Shown here piece by piece: positions 21,377 to 27,951 of a stretch of DNA of 27,951 bases. A model generated the notes under the pieces. That model saw nothing but the letters and a program-made list of their open reading frames with translations, did not search any database and was not told where the DNA came from. Source of the stretch: DATDVC01 sp036517695 (GTDB taxonomy: Bacteria > Patescibacteriota > Minisyncoccia > Phycocordibacterales > WO2-35-19); NCBI GenBank assembly GCA_036517695.1, contig DATDVC010000049.1:1-27951 (forward strand), read 5' to 3'. The first letter of the stretch is position 1. Each line of letters opens with the position of its first letter. A program made the translations under genes and the position numbers.

Positions 21377-21488
21377 CTTATGCAAAAATAGTTCTTGAGC
21401 GAGATTCCGCAGTTCGACGGAACGAGGACAAGGAAATTTTCAGCAGAAAATTTCTGTATCGAGCAAAAGAAGCTATTTTTGCATAAGT
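21376..21488. repeat. 113-nt structured element with 16-bp inverted ends
   Basis: The ends ACTTATGCAAAAATAG (21376-21391) and CTATTTTTGCATAAGT (21473-21488) are a perfect 16-bp inverted repeat. Inside are two further hairpins: TTCCG/CGGAA (21405-21409 and 21418-21422) and GAAATTTTC/GAAAATTTC (21433-21441 and 21446-21454, loop AGCA). The whole would fold as a three-way or cloverleaf-like structure. It fills the gap between convergent uppP and the exonuclease gene. It could be a miniature inverted-repeat element, a structured RNA or a bidirectional terminator. No ORF is inside, and no target duplication is clear. Confidence 0.8.
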
Positions 21489-21498
21489 ACTATTTTAT

Positions 21499-22077
21499 TT
21501 AAAACGGCAAGGTAAAGTTCATTGCGACAGGTTCTGGCAAAACTTCCCAATCGCCAATGTCGAGCTTTACCTCATTTAGCTTCGGACCCTCTTTGAAAAA
21601 GAGTTTGCCGTTTTTTAGAGCGTATTCATACAAATTTTTGGTGATTTCCACATCATCAAGACAATATTTTTTCAGCTTTTCAATGTCTCCATCTCTCCAC
21701 CATTTTATGGCCTCCAGACCATTGCCACTTTTTTTGACTCCGAGAGTGCCTTCGGCGATCTGGTCAAGCTTCATTCGGCGACCCGCTGATTTCTGCATTT
21801 CTTTCAACAAATCAACGCTTTTTAACTTCAAAAGATCGCCGGGGTAATATTTGTTCAAGAGAGGAATGTCAAAATGATCTCCATTGAAAGTTATCAGAGC
21901 ATCGGTGTTCTCTATGATTTTCCAAAGAGACCCGAATTCTTCTTTTAAAAAAGTTTTATATGAGTCATTTTCGTAGTCGTAAACGCCAACTATGGAGATG
22001 GAAAGATCGGTCGGGTTGTTTGACCCGACATCTTGAAAGATATTTTCGGTTTCTATATCAAAAACTATTTTTCGCAT
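21499..22077 (-). CDS. DEDD-family 3'-5' exonuclease (YprB-like RNase H fold)
   Basis: A 192-aa nuclease of the DnaQ-like/ribonuclease H fold. ExoI motif FDIETEN has D7 and E9. The ExoII region is TFNGDHFDIPLL (D67 or D70). ExoIII is YCLDDVEIT with Y138-x3-D142, placing it in the DEDDy group. These four acidic residues bind two metal ions for 3'-5' cleavage of DNA or RNA. It resembles the stand-alone YprB-type domain. Its ATG lies inside the last codons of hisS (13-nt overlap), so the two are translationally coupled and co-transcribed. The substrate cannot be told from sequence; the link to hisS makes tRNA-related trimming conceivable but unproven. Confidence 0.85.
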   Translation of the reverse strand: MRKIVFDIETENIFQDVGSNNPTDLSISIVGVYDYENDSYKTFLKEEFGSLWKIIENTDALITFNGDHFDIPLLNKYYPGDLLKLKSVDLLKEMQKSAGRRMKLDQIAEGTLGVKKSGNGLEAIKWWRDGDIEKLKKYCLDDVEITKNLYEYALKNGKLFFKEGPKLNEVKLDIGDWEVLPEPVAMNFTLPF

Positions 22078-22877
22078 AAGGGGAGGTTGTGGGTTTCGAG
22101 AAAATCGCGAATGGTGATGTCTCCCATGCCGAAACCAACGGTGGGCGAGGGCTCAACATCAAAAATCCGCAAAAGGTTGTCATACCTGCCACCACCACAA
22201 ATAGAACGGGAGTTCGCCGGATCAGTATCAAAAATTTCAAAAACTATGCCAGTGTAATAAGCTTGGCCCCGAGCAAGAGTTTCGTCTATCTTGGTATTTC
22301 TAATGCCTGCCTCGGAAAGTTTTTTGGCAAATGCTTCAAGTTCCTCTTTTTTACCGGTAGGAAAATTTAACCTGATTTCAAAATCGTCGTCTTTAGCGCC
22401 AAATTCTTTCATTATGTTATAGGCAAGCATTATTATTTCCTGATCCGCGCTTTCGTCAGCAATCCCCAAAAGGTCGCAGTTTAGTTGCCAGTGTTCGCGC
22501 TTACGCCCCCGTTGAGGTCTCTCGTAACGGAAAAGATTGGGTATGGAAAACCATCTCAAAGGGAACTTCAGATTATTGCGACGAGCGGCAACCATCCGAG
22601 CCAAAGTCGGGGTCATTTCAGGACGCAAAGTGACAGACCGGTCGCCACGATCAGTGAAGGTAAATGTTTGTTCGTTTACTATTTCAGCTCCGGACTTTTC
22701 GGTATAAAGCTCTGTCGGCTCAAGGAGAGACGCTCCGTATTCCACATAGCCAAATTTTTTGGCAACTTTTTTCCAAGTATCAAAAATATAGTTTTGGACA
22801 GCCATATCTTCGGGGTAAAAATCTCTTACCCCCTTATAACTTTCCGTGCTCAATTTGTTTTTGCCCATTCCAAACAT
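22065..22877 (-). CDS. hisS: Histidyl-tRNA synthetase-like protein, catalytic core only
   Basis: Class II synthetase core that should charge tRNA-His with histidine. Motifs: KGVRDFYPEDM (15-25), TLRPEMTPTLARM (83-95), motif 2 FRYERPQRGRKREHWQ (116-131), the histidine motif ARGQAYYTG (202-210) and motif 3 with GGGRYDNLL and VGFGMGDI. It is 270 aa, while typical HisRS is about 420. The C-terminal anticodon-binding domain is absent and the insertion between motif 2 and the histidine motif is much reduced. The active-site motifs fit HisRS better than a typical HisZ regulatory subunit, but a HisZ-like role cannot be excluded; no histidine biosynthesis gene is nearby. ATG 22877 or 22868 could be the start. 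It diverges from uvrC with 23 nt between starts. Confidence 0.82.
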   Translation of the reverse strand: MFGMGKNKLSTESYKGVRDFYPEDMAVQNYIFDTWKKVAKKFGYVEYGASLLEPTELYTEKSGAEIVNEQTFTFTDRGDRSVTLRPEMTPTLARMVAARRNNLKFPLRWFSIPNLFRYERPQRGRKREHWQLNCDLLGIADESADQEIIMLAYNIMKEFGAKDDDFEIRLNFPTGKKEELEAFAKKLSEAGIRNTKIDETLARGQAYYTGIVFEIFDTDPANSRSICGGGRYDNLLRIFDVEPSPTVGFGMGDITIRDFLETHNLPLCEK

Positions 22878-22883
22878 ATGTTG

Positions 22884-22892
22884 TAGATTGTA
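22884..22892. promoter_or_regulatory. Divergent -10 boxes between hisS and uvrC
   Basis: In the 23-nt gap between start codons, the minus strand has TACAAT (22892-22887) 9 nt before the hisS ATG. The plus strand has TAGATT (22884-22889) 11 nt before the uvrC ATG. Both would give leaders of only a few bases. No Shine-Dalgarno is present for either gene. Confidence 0.4.
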
Positions 22893-22900
22893 GTTGATTT

Positions 22901-24175
22901 ATGGAAAAATCACAAGAAAAAATAAGGCGGGTCGCCTCCAAACTTCCAGACACTCCTGGAGTATATAAATTTGTCGGCAAGAAAAACGAGATTCTCTATA
23001 TAGGCAAGGCGACCGCGCTCAAATCTCGAGTAAAAAGCTATTTTTCAAAAGATTTGGGAGATAAGAGAGGTCCGCTTATTTCCAACATGATGGCAGAAGC
23101 TCTCAACATAAAATTTGAAAAAACAGACTCGGTACTTGAGGCCCTGATTTTGGAAGCAGAGCTCATAAAGAAGTTCCAACCACGATTTAACAGCATCGGC
23201 AAAGACCAAAAAAGCTGGAATTATGTCGTCATCACAGATGAAAAGTTTCCAAGAGTTTTGTTGGTGAGAGAAAAGGAAATAACCCCCCTAGCCCCCCTTA
23301 CATTAAGGGGGGAACCAAAAGAAAAATTCGGACCATTCACAAATAGCGGACAACTCAAAGAAGCACTGAAAATAATCCGTAAAATTTTTCCTTTTAGAGA
23401 CAAGTGCGAGCCCCTCCCCCAACCCCTCCCCAAAGGGGAGGGGAGTCCGAAGCCCTGCTTTAACTATCAGATTGGCCTTTGCCCCGGAGTTTGTGTTGGC
23501 GCGATTGGAGAAAAAGATTATAAAAGAACCATTCGCCACATTGTGCAATTTTTTGAGGGCAAAAAAACAAAAATAGTCAAAGAGCTGGAAAGAGAAATGG
23601 GGTCTGCCGCCAAAGCAAGAGAATTTGAAAAAGCAAATGAGATAAAGCGCAAAATTTTTGCCCTGAAGCATATAGAAGATATCGCTCTCATAAAACACAA
23701 CTATTCAGAATTTCAAGATTCTAATTTTAGGATGGAAGCTTATGACATAGCTCACATTTCGGGTTCTGATATGGTTGGAGTAATGACGGTGATGGAAGAA
23801 GGGGAACCAAAGAAAAATGGTTACAGAATGTTTAAGATAAAAGAGCAAGACGTTCCGGACGACACCAAAGCACTGCGAGAAATTTTGGAGCGGAGATTCA
23901 GTCACAGCGAATGGCCCTTCCCAAATTTGATAGTTGTCGACGGAAGCACAGCCCAACTAAATACAGCAATGCAAATTTTAGAAAAAAGTAAATTGGAAAT
24001 TCCTATCGTCGCAGTCACCAAAAATGAGAGACACAAGCCGATCACTTTAAAAACAGCAAGCAGAAAAGCGCAGGAATTAGCAGAAAAATATGAAAAAGAA
24101 ATTTTGCTGGCAAATAACGAGGCGCATCGCTTTGCCATCACCTTCCACCGCCGCCTCCGCGAAAAAATTAGGTAA
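22901..24175 (+). CDS. uvrC: UvrABC excinuclease subunit C, short form
   Basis: The dual-incision nuclease of nucleotide excision repair. The GIY-YIG domain is N-terminal (GVY 20-22, YIG 33-35, R43), followed by the Fe-S cysteines C169, C186, C194 and C198 (C-x7-C-x3-C in NYQIGLCPGVC). A UvrB-interacting UVR helix pair lies at about 226-258. The RNase H-like second nuclease domain has YDIAHISG (D282) and VVDGSTAQLN (D347). It is 424 aa, compared with about 600, because the C-terminal helix-hairpin-helix domain is absent. Two palindromic repeats insert Pro/Gly-rich segments at residues 127-139 and 171-184, the latter inside the cysteine cluster. Both keep the frame. Divergent from hisS; no clear terminator follows. 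Confidence 0.92.
   Translation: MEKSQEKIRRVASKLPDTPGVYKFVGKKNEILYIGKATALKSRVKSYFSKDLGDKRGPLISNMMAEALNIKFEKTDSVLEALILEAELIKKFQPRFNSIGKDQKSWNYVVITDEKFPRVLLVREKEITPLAPLTLRGEPKEKFGPFTNSGQLKEALKIIRKIFPFRDKCEPLPQPLPKGEGSPKPCFNYQIGLCPGVCVGAIGEKDYKRTIRHIVQFFEGKKTKIVKELEREMGSAAKAREFEKANEIKRKIFALKHIEDIALIKHNYSEFQDSNFRMEAYDIAHISGSDMVGVMTVMEEGEPKKNGYRMFKIKEQDVPDDTKALREILERRFSHSEWPFPNLIVVDGSTAQLNTAMQILEKSKLEIPIVAVTKNERHKPITLKTASRKAQELAEKYEKEILLANNEAHRFAITFHRRLREKIR
23281..23316 (+). repeat. Palindromic insert 1 in uvrC
   Basis: CCCCCCTTA (23292-23300), loop CAT and TAAGGGGGG (23304-23312) form a perfect 9-bp palindrome, preceded by a half-copy CCCCCCTA. It encodes ITPLAPLTLRGEPK between VREKE and EKFGPF, where UvrC proteins normally have only a short loop. 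It belongs to the same class of scattered GC-rich repeats as the inserts at 16051 and 23411. Confidence 0.8.
23411..23444 (+). repeat. Palindromic insert 2 in uvrC, within the Fe-S cysteine cluster
   Basis: CCCCTCCCC (23423-23431), loop AAA and GGGGAGGGG (23435-23443) form a perfect palindrome, preceded by a direct copy CCCCTCCCCC (23411-23420). The translation EPLPQPLPKGEGSPKP separates C169 from C186. Spacing of the other cysteines is normal, so the insert lengthens one loop of the metal site. Confidence 0.82.
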
Positions 24176-24213
24176 TTCACTGTTTTTATTCGTGATTCAA
24201 AGTATTCTTATTG

Positions 24214-24219
24214 TATAAT
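24214..24219 (+). promoter_or_regulatory. -10 box of the EamA-like gene, leaderless start
   Basis: A perfect TATAAT ends 6 nt before the ATG at 24226, so transcription should start at or next to the start codon. No good -35 is visible in 24185-24198. There is no Shine-Dalgarno, which agrees with leaderless translation. Confidence 0.6.
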
Positions 24220-24225
24220 ATTTGA

Positions 24226-24567
24226 ATGGGTAAATTACAGACGTGGTTTTATATTATCAGCGCCGTTCTTGTGGCAGTTACAGCAAACTCCATAAGTACC
24301 ATTTGGGCAGGAAAGGAAAATAAGCTTACAACAATATGGCTTTTAGCCGTTATAATTATTTCTCCTTTCGTTTTTATTACTTTCGGACTAGTTACATCCA
24401 AACTAGGTTTAACTGTGAGTTCTGCTACAGTAGATTCCCTATTAACCATAGGTTCAGTATTGGTTGGGCTATTTTTGTTCCAAGAGTGGAATACTTTTTC
24501 CTTGTACCAATATCTCGGATTAATCCTGGCCATTTCTGGCATTATACTTATGCAATTTCCAAAATAA
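24226..24567 (+). CDS. EamA/SMR-like small membrane protein (four TM helices)
   Basis: A 113-aa integral membrane protein with four hydrophobic helices at about 7-27, 34-55, 62-82 and 90-110. It resembles half of an EamA/DMT-type transporter or a small multidrug-resistance protein: the second half has VDSLLTIGSVLVGLFLFQEW and ends with YLGLILAISGIILM, like the last two helices of DMT-family proteins. Such half-size proteins act as dimers. The substrate is unknown; SMR members export cationic compounds or guanidinium, and others carry lipids or sugars. It begins an AT-rich run of three genes: the next ATG is 5 nt after its stop, and the histidine kinase then overlaps, so all three are probably one operon read from the TATAAT at 24214. 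Confidence 0.75.
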   Translation: MGKLQTWFYIISAVLVAVTANSISTIWAGKENKLTTIWLLAVIIISPFVFITFGLVTSKLGLTVSSATVDSLLTIGSVLVGLFLFQEWNTFSLYQYLGLILAISGIILMQFPK

Positions 24568-24572
24568 GATTT

Positions 24573-26459
24573 ATGAGCATAAAGTTGAAATCTAAAGTAT
24601 CAATATTTAAAACTTCTTCTGTTGTAAAAAACAAATTAAGTTTAGATTCAGAATATATTCCATACACATTTCTTGATTTTCCTAGAATAGAAGCCCGAGC
24701 TAATCAATTAGCTAATACTATTGAGGCCAACTTTGAAAATCTGACGGACATTTTACTAAAATACGAAAGTTATGAAGTAGTTAAAGACGAGGTGGCAAGA
24801 ACTTTAGATCTGTTAAGAAACCTTAAAGAAAACAAAAAATATTTTCGCTTGCGAGTGGGTAGAGTTGTCACATTTTTACCAAGAAATCAACCTTTATACG
24901 CTTTTACTTGTTTCGTTATTGTCCCGTCACTAATGGCCAGTGAGGTACACTTGCGTATTCCACACAGTATGCAGCATTTTTTTACAGACATATTAAAGCT
25001 CTTGGATATTCATACTTTGTTTCCAAACATATTTATTTCATCTCAACAAAGACTTGATTTTTTGATGGACCAATCTGCCATTCGTTTAGACCCAAAAACT
25101 GGAGAAAGTAAACCACTTACTGATGTTGTCATTTTTACTGGAATCCCAATGCATGCAGACCAATTACGGTTAGTGTTTGATAAGCGGGTGCTATTTATTT
25201 CAAATGGAGCAGGGCACAATCCTGTAGTTATAAGTAAGGATGCCAATCTTGTAAAAGCAGTTGAGGCTGTGACAACTCTGCAATTTTATAATCAAGGCCA
25301 AGATTGCGCGGCGCCAAATGCTATTTTAGTACATAAAAAGATATTCTTTGATTTTTTAGACCTACTTCGCAATAGCATTAGGAAGGTCAAAGTTGGCCAT
25401 TATACAGACAAAACCTGTCAAATTGGTCCAATTAGTGATCCTGATGATCTTGTAAGGATACAAGATTTACTAACTCAAAATCATCTTTGGCTTGATTCCT
25501 CCAATCAAGGAATAATTCGAACCAGGGATGCTATAGTAGAACCAACCATCATTTGCAAACCCCTTAAAGAAGGTGGTAATTTTAGTGAGATATTCGCACC
25601 TATAGTTTTTGTTCAAACATATACCAACGACAACGATCTGAAGGATTACTTTGAAAATCCGTCATACGCTCAAAACGCAATGTACATTACATTGTACGGA
25701 ACAAGTAGATATATTATAAATTTGATAGACCGCCCTATAAAAGGCAAAGTTCTTCATAATAAATCATCCTTAATTCATAATACTCACCTTCATGCTCCAG
25801 GAATAGAGCGTGGGACACAACCGTATGGAGGAAATGGACACGGAGCTTCTAGTATCAGTATCAATAAAAAGATTACCCCCATGGCAACACTTCCACAAAG
25901 AGATATTTATGAGAGAATCGCTAAACCTATTCTAGCCGGTTTAATTAAAAAATCAGATGCAAAAAAAATCAAGGACTTGCAACAGCGGCACACAATTATT
26001 CAAAAAAGAGATGTGGAAAAATTATTGAGATTAAGATCATTAAAAACTAAAGAACAAAATCAGGATGCGAATTTGCATACCGTTCAATACTTAGACACTC
26101 GTTCAATTGAAATAGACCATGCTCATTATATAAAAATTAAAGAAAAAAACATCTACAAACTTTTAAAAGAAAAGAATGCGGAATACATTGCTTCGTTAGG
26201 TTTAGAAGACATAAAATTAATTCGTATCTTAAGAACACTACTTAGCCGTAAAGCAACCATGTCCTTAGATAAATTTTGCTCCTTGCTGTACAATATACCA
26301 AAAGAAAAGAAGGCTACAAATGATCACAATAAGATTCGACAACATCGTTTTTTTCAGCACATATACCAATTATTGTTAGGCAAAATTTTTGGACCTAAAC
26401 TGGGACCATTTCTTTGGGAGGTTAAAAATGAAGAGATAAATAATCTTTTGGATGTATGA
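24573..26459 (+). CDS. Aldehyde dehydrogenase-superfamily protein with a class I LysRS-like C-terminal tail
   Basis: A 628-aa protein. Residues about 95-435 are an ALDH-superfamily fold: QPLYAFTCFVIVPSLMA (106-122), FTGIPMHADQ (188-197), NGAGHNPVVI (211-220), the nucleophile in YNQGQDCAAPNA (C245), SEIFAPIVF (338-346) and QPYGGNGHG (416-424). The glutamate of the classic ELGGKNP motif is Asn211, as in acylating types that do not hydrolyse the thioester. Residues about 445-628 are a separate basic helical region. Its end, HIYQLLLGKIFGPKLGPFL (596-614), resembles the C-terminal helices of class I lysyl-tRNA synthetases. The open frame reaches back to 24336 over the EamA-like gene; ATG 24573, 5 nt after that gene's stop, is preferred. 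Substrate and role are unknown. Confidence 0.75.
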   Translation: MSIKLKSKVSIFKTSSVVKNKLSLDSEYIPYTFLDFPRIEARANQLANTIEANFENLTDILLKYESYEVVKDEVARTLDLLRNLKENKKYFRLRVGRVVTFLPRNQPLYAFTCFVIVPSLMASEVHLRIPHSMQHFFTDILKLLDIHTLFPNIFISSQQRLDFLMDQSAIRLDPKTGESKPLTDVVIFTGIPMHADQLRLVFDKRVLFISNGAGHNPVVISKDANLVKAVEAVTTLQFYNQGQDCAAPNAILVHKKIFFDFLDLLRNSIRKVKVGHYTDKTCQIGPISDPDDLVRIQDLLTQNHLWLDSSNQGIIRTRDAIVEPTIICKPLKEGGNFSEIFAPIVFVQTYTNDNDLKDYFENPSYAQNAMYITLYGTSRYIINLIDRPIKGKVLHNKSSLIHNTHLHAPGIERGTQPYGGNGHGASSISINKKITPMATLPQRDIYERIAKPILAGLIKKSDAKKIKDLQQRHTIIQKRDVEKLLRLRSLKTKEQNQDANLHTVQYLDTRSIEIDHAHYIKIKEKNIYKLLKEKNAEYIASLGLEDIKLIRILRTLLSRKATMSLDKFCSLLYNIPKEKKATNDHNKIRQHRFFQHIYQLLLGKIFGPKLGPFLWEVKNEEINNLLDV

Positions 26460-27951
26460 TGAATTTCGACAATATCACTACTGAAAAAATAAAAAATCCG
26501 GCTTCATTTGGTGTTTTGGTTTTGTTTATTTCAATCATTGTTGTTATTTTTGCGTCTCAACTGCTTTATGCACAGACCGTTGATCTCCTAACGGAAAATT
26601 TGCGGCAACGGATTTTGACTATATCTGTTACTGTTGCATCCAATATTAATTCTAAAGATTTAGAAGCTCTGCGAGTAGAAGATGATTGGCAAAAACCAGA
26701 GTGGAGTCGCATCGTAAACAGACTAAATAAGGCTAAGTATAGTAATGAAGATATAGTCTTTATGTATATTTTTCGGAAACAACAAGAAGATCCGACAAAA
26801 ATGGAATTCGTCGCAGACGCTGATTCTATAGACCCTTATGTCAATTTAAGTGTTGATCCCTCTAAAAATATAGATGTCAATCGTGATGGGATAGTAGAAC
26901 CAGATGGTCCAGATAAGCTTCAATGGCCGGGACAGGATTATCCAGAAGCAACCGATATACCTGAAACTTTTGAAGCTTATGACGCACCCTTAACGAGTAG
27001 AGATTTGTATACAGATGCGTATGGGACTGTTATTACAGGATACGCACCAATCAAAGACGAGCTTGGAAACACAGTTGCGGTTTTGGCCACAGACATAAAG
27101 GCAGATGACTTTTTTAGAATCACAAGACAAACGCTACAACCATTTTTATTTTTTATTGTATTTCTTACTTTAATTATTATTGTGCTCGCATTGATCATTA
27201 TTTACACTTGGCGAGCATATGCTAAGTCTTTAGAAAGATTAAATGATCAAGTTAAGGTTGCAAATGATAGACTGAAAGAATTGGACCAGATGAAGTCAGA
27301 GTTCTTGGGGCTTGCCACACACCAGATACGAGCGCCACTAACCGCCATCAAAGGCTATTCTTCGATGCTTATTGAGGGAGACTTTGGCCAGATTCCAAGA
27401 AGAGCCGCGGAGTCGGTGCTTGTGATAATGAAATCATGCCAAGACCTTATAAATATTGTAAACGACTTTTTGAACGTGTCTCGCATAGAGCAGGGAAGGA
27501 TGGTTTACGAAAAAACAATTTTTGAGCTATCAGATTTAGTTAAAGAGGTGGTAAACGAACAAAAGCCAAATATTCAAAAAGCCGGACTTTCAATAAGTCT
27601 CGAGATACCCTCCACACTTTCTGCAAAAGTGAAGGTCGACAGAGACAAGATAAAACAGTCGATCGGCAACATTATAGATAATGCCATCAAATACACTCTA
27701 AGCGGAGGCATAACTGTATCTATTTCCGAGGAAAACAAAAAGGCGCTGATAAAAATAAAAGATACGGGTGTCGGTATTGACCCACATGAAGTAGGCAAGC
27801 TGTTCAATAAGTTTTCACGTACCAAAGACGCCAACAAAACCAATGTGCGGGGCACAGGGATTGGCCTTTACATAGCACGAAAGATGGTTGTAGATCACGG
27901 TGGCGACATAAAGGTGTTTTCAGAAGGCGAAGGCAAAGGCACTACATTCAC
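26459..27951 (+). CDS. Membrane sensor histidine kinase, partial (runs off the window)
   Basis: Two-component sensor kinase; 497 codons are visible and the frame is open at the window end. TM1 lies at about 17-38, an extracellular Cache-like sensor at about 40-220, TM2 at about 227-250, then a coiled-coil linker and HisKA domain. The phosphorylated histidine is H288 in LATHQIRAPLTAIKGYSSML. The ATPase has the N box DNAIKYT, G1 DTGVGID, the F box LFNKFSR and G2 GTGIGLYIA. The sensor includes DVNRDGIVEPDG, an EF-hand-like calcium loop, and LYTDAYGTVITGYAPI, typical of Cache-type periplasmic domains. Its ATG overlaps the stop of the ALDH-like gene by one base (TGATG), so the two are translationally coupled. 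No response regulator is visible; it may lie beyond the window. Confidence 0.9.
   Translation, partial: MNFDNITTEKIKNPASFGVLVLFISIIVVIFASQLLYAQTVDLLTENLRQRILTISVTVASNINSKDLEALRVEDDWQKPEWSRIVNRLNKAKYSNEDIVFMYIFRKQQEDPTKMEFVADADSIDPYVNLSVDPSKNIDVNRDGIVEPDGPDKLQWPGQDYPEATDIPETFEAYDAPLTSRDLYTDAYGTVITGYAPIKDELGNTVAVLATDIKADDFFRITRQTLQPFLFFIVFLTLIIIVLALIIIYTWRAYAKSLERLNDQVKVANDRLKELDQMKSEFLGLATHQIRAPLTAIKGYSSMLIEGDFGQIPRRAAESVLVIMKSCQDLINIVNDFLNVSRIEQGRMVYEKTIFELSDLVKEVVNEQKPNIQKAGLSISLEIPSTLSAKVKVDRDKIKQSIGNIIDNAIKYTLSGGITVSISEENKKALIKIKDTGVGIDPHEVGKLFNKFSRTKDANKTNVRGTGIGLYIARKMVVDHGGDIKVFSEGEGKGTTF

Noticed and set aside
24336..24572. Upstream extension of the ALDH-like gene
   Set aside because: It lies in another frame within the EamA-like gene, is rich in Phe/Tyr/Arg like a shadow frame, and a good ATG is available at 24573.
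845..26459. TGA as a glycine codon, as in some CPR lineages
   Set aside because: The helicase, uppP and ALDH-like genes all end in TGA with a new signal directly after, and the conserved genes contain no in-frame TGA.

Overview
The window looks like a chromosomal segment of a Candidate Phyla Radiation (Patescibacteria) bacterium, most likely from the Parcubacteria side. This is inferred from the gene content, not from a computed phylogeny. The housekeeping proteins are compact: RpoB 1076 aa, RpoC 1223 aa, a UvrC without helix-hairpin-helix modules, and a HisRS reduced to a 270-aa core. Shine-Dalgarno sequences are mostly absent, and several genes have a -10 box exactly 6 nt before the start codon, as expected for leaderless mRNAs. 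TGA is used as a stop (for example in the 845-2743 helicase, uppP and the ALDH-like gene), so the TGA=Gly code of some CPR lineages does not apply.

Layout. Positions 1-2810 are an accessory-looking segment: an unrecognised minus-strand gene, a possible 38-aa ORF with its own terminator, and a RadD-like superfamily 2 helicase ending in four repeats of the kind found in phage integrases. Positions 2867-10003 are the rpoB-rpoC operon, with a near-consensus promoter and a hairpin-bearing leader. A second consensus promoter at 10017-10044 begins a PemK/MazF-Nudix fusion gene, dnaG and rpoD, a variant of the macromolecular-synthesis operon. After a terminator comes a UvrD/AddA-like helicase fused to a PD-(D/E)XK nuclease with candidate Fe-S cysteines, interrupted by a composite palindromic repeat.

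Positions 16780-18738 hold two tandem membrane-anchored paralogues and a tiny zinc-ribbon ORF. On the minus strand follow a two-TM protein with its own promoter, Shine-Dalgarno and terminator, and a DsbA-like thiol oxidoreductase. The latter shares a 20-nt divergent, apparently leaderless start region with uppP. A cloverleaf-like element with 16-bp inverted ends fills the gap between uppP and the convergent exonuclease-hisS pair. uvrC diverges from hisS and carries two in-frame palindromic inserts, one inside its Fe-S cysteine cluster.

The last part (24226-27951) is AT-rich: a four-TM EamA-like half transporter, an aldehyde-dehydrogenase-like protein with a tail resembling the end of class I lysyl-tRNA synthetase, and a membrane histidine kinase cut off by the window end. 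The strongest leads for new biology are the domain fusions (PemK/MazF-Nudix, ALDH-LysRS-like tail, RadD-integrase repeats), the 113-nt structured element, and the palindromic inserts in repair genes. I saw no rRNA, tRNA, CRISPR array or insertion-sequence transposase.
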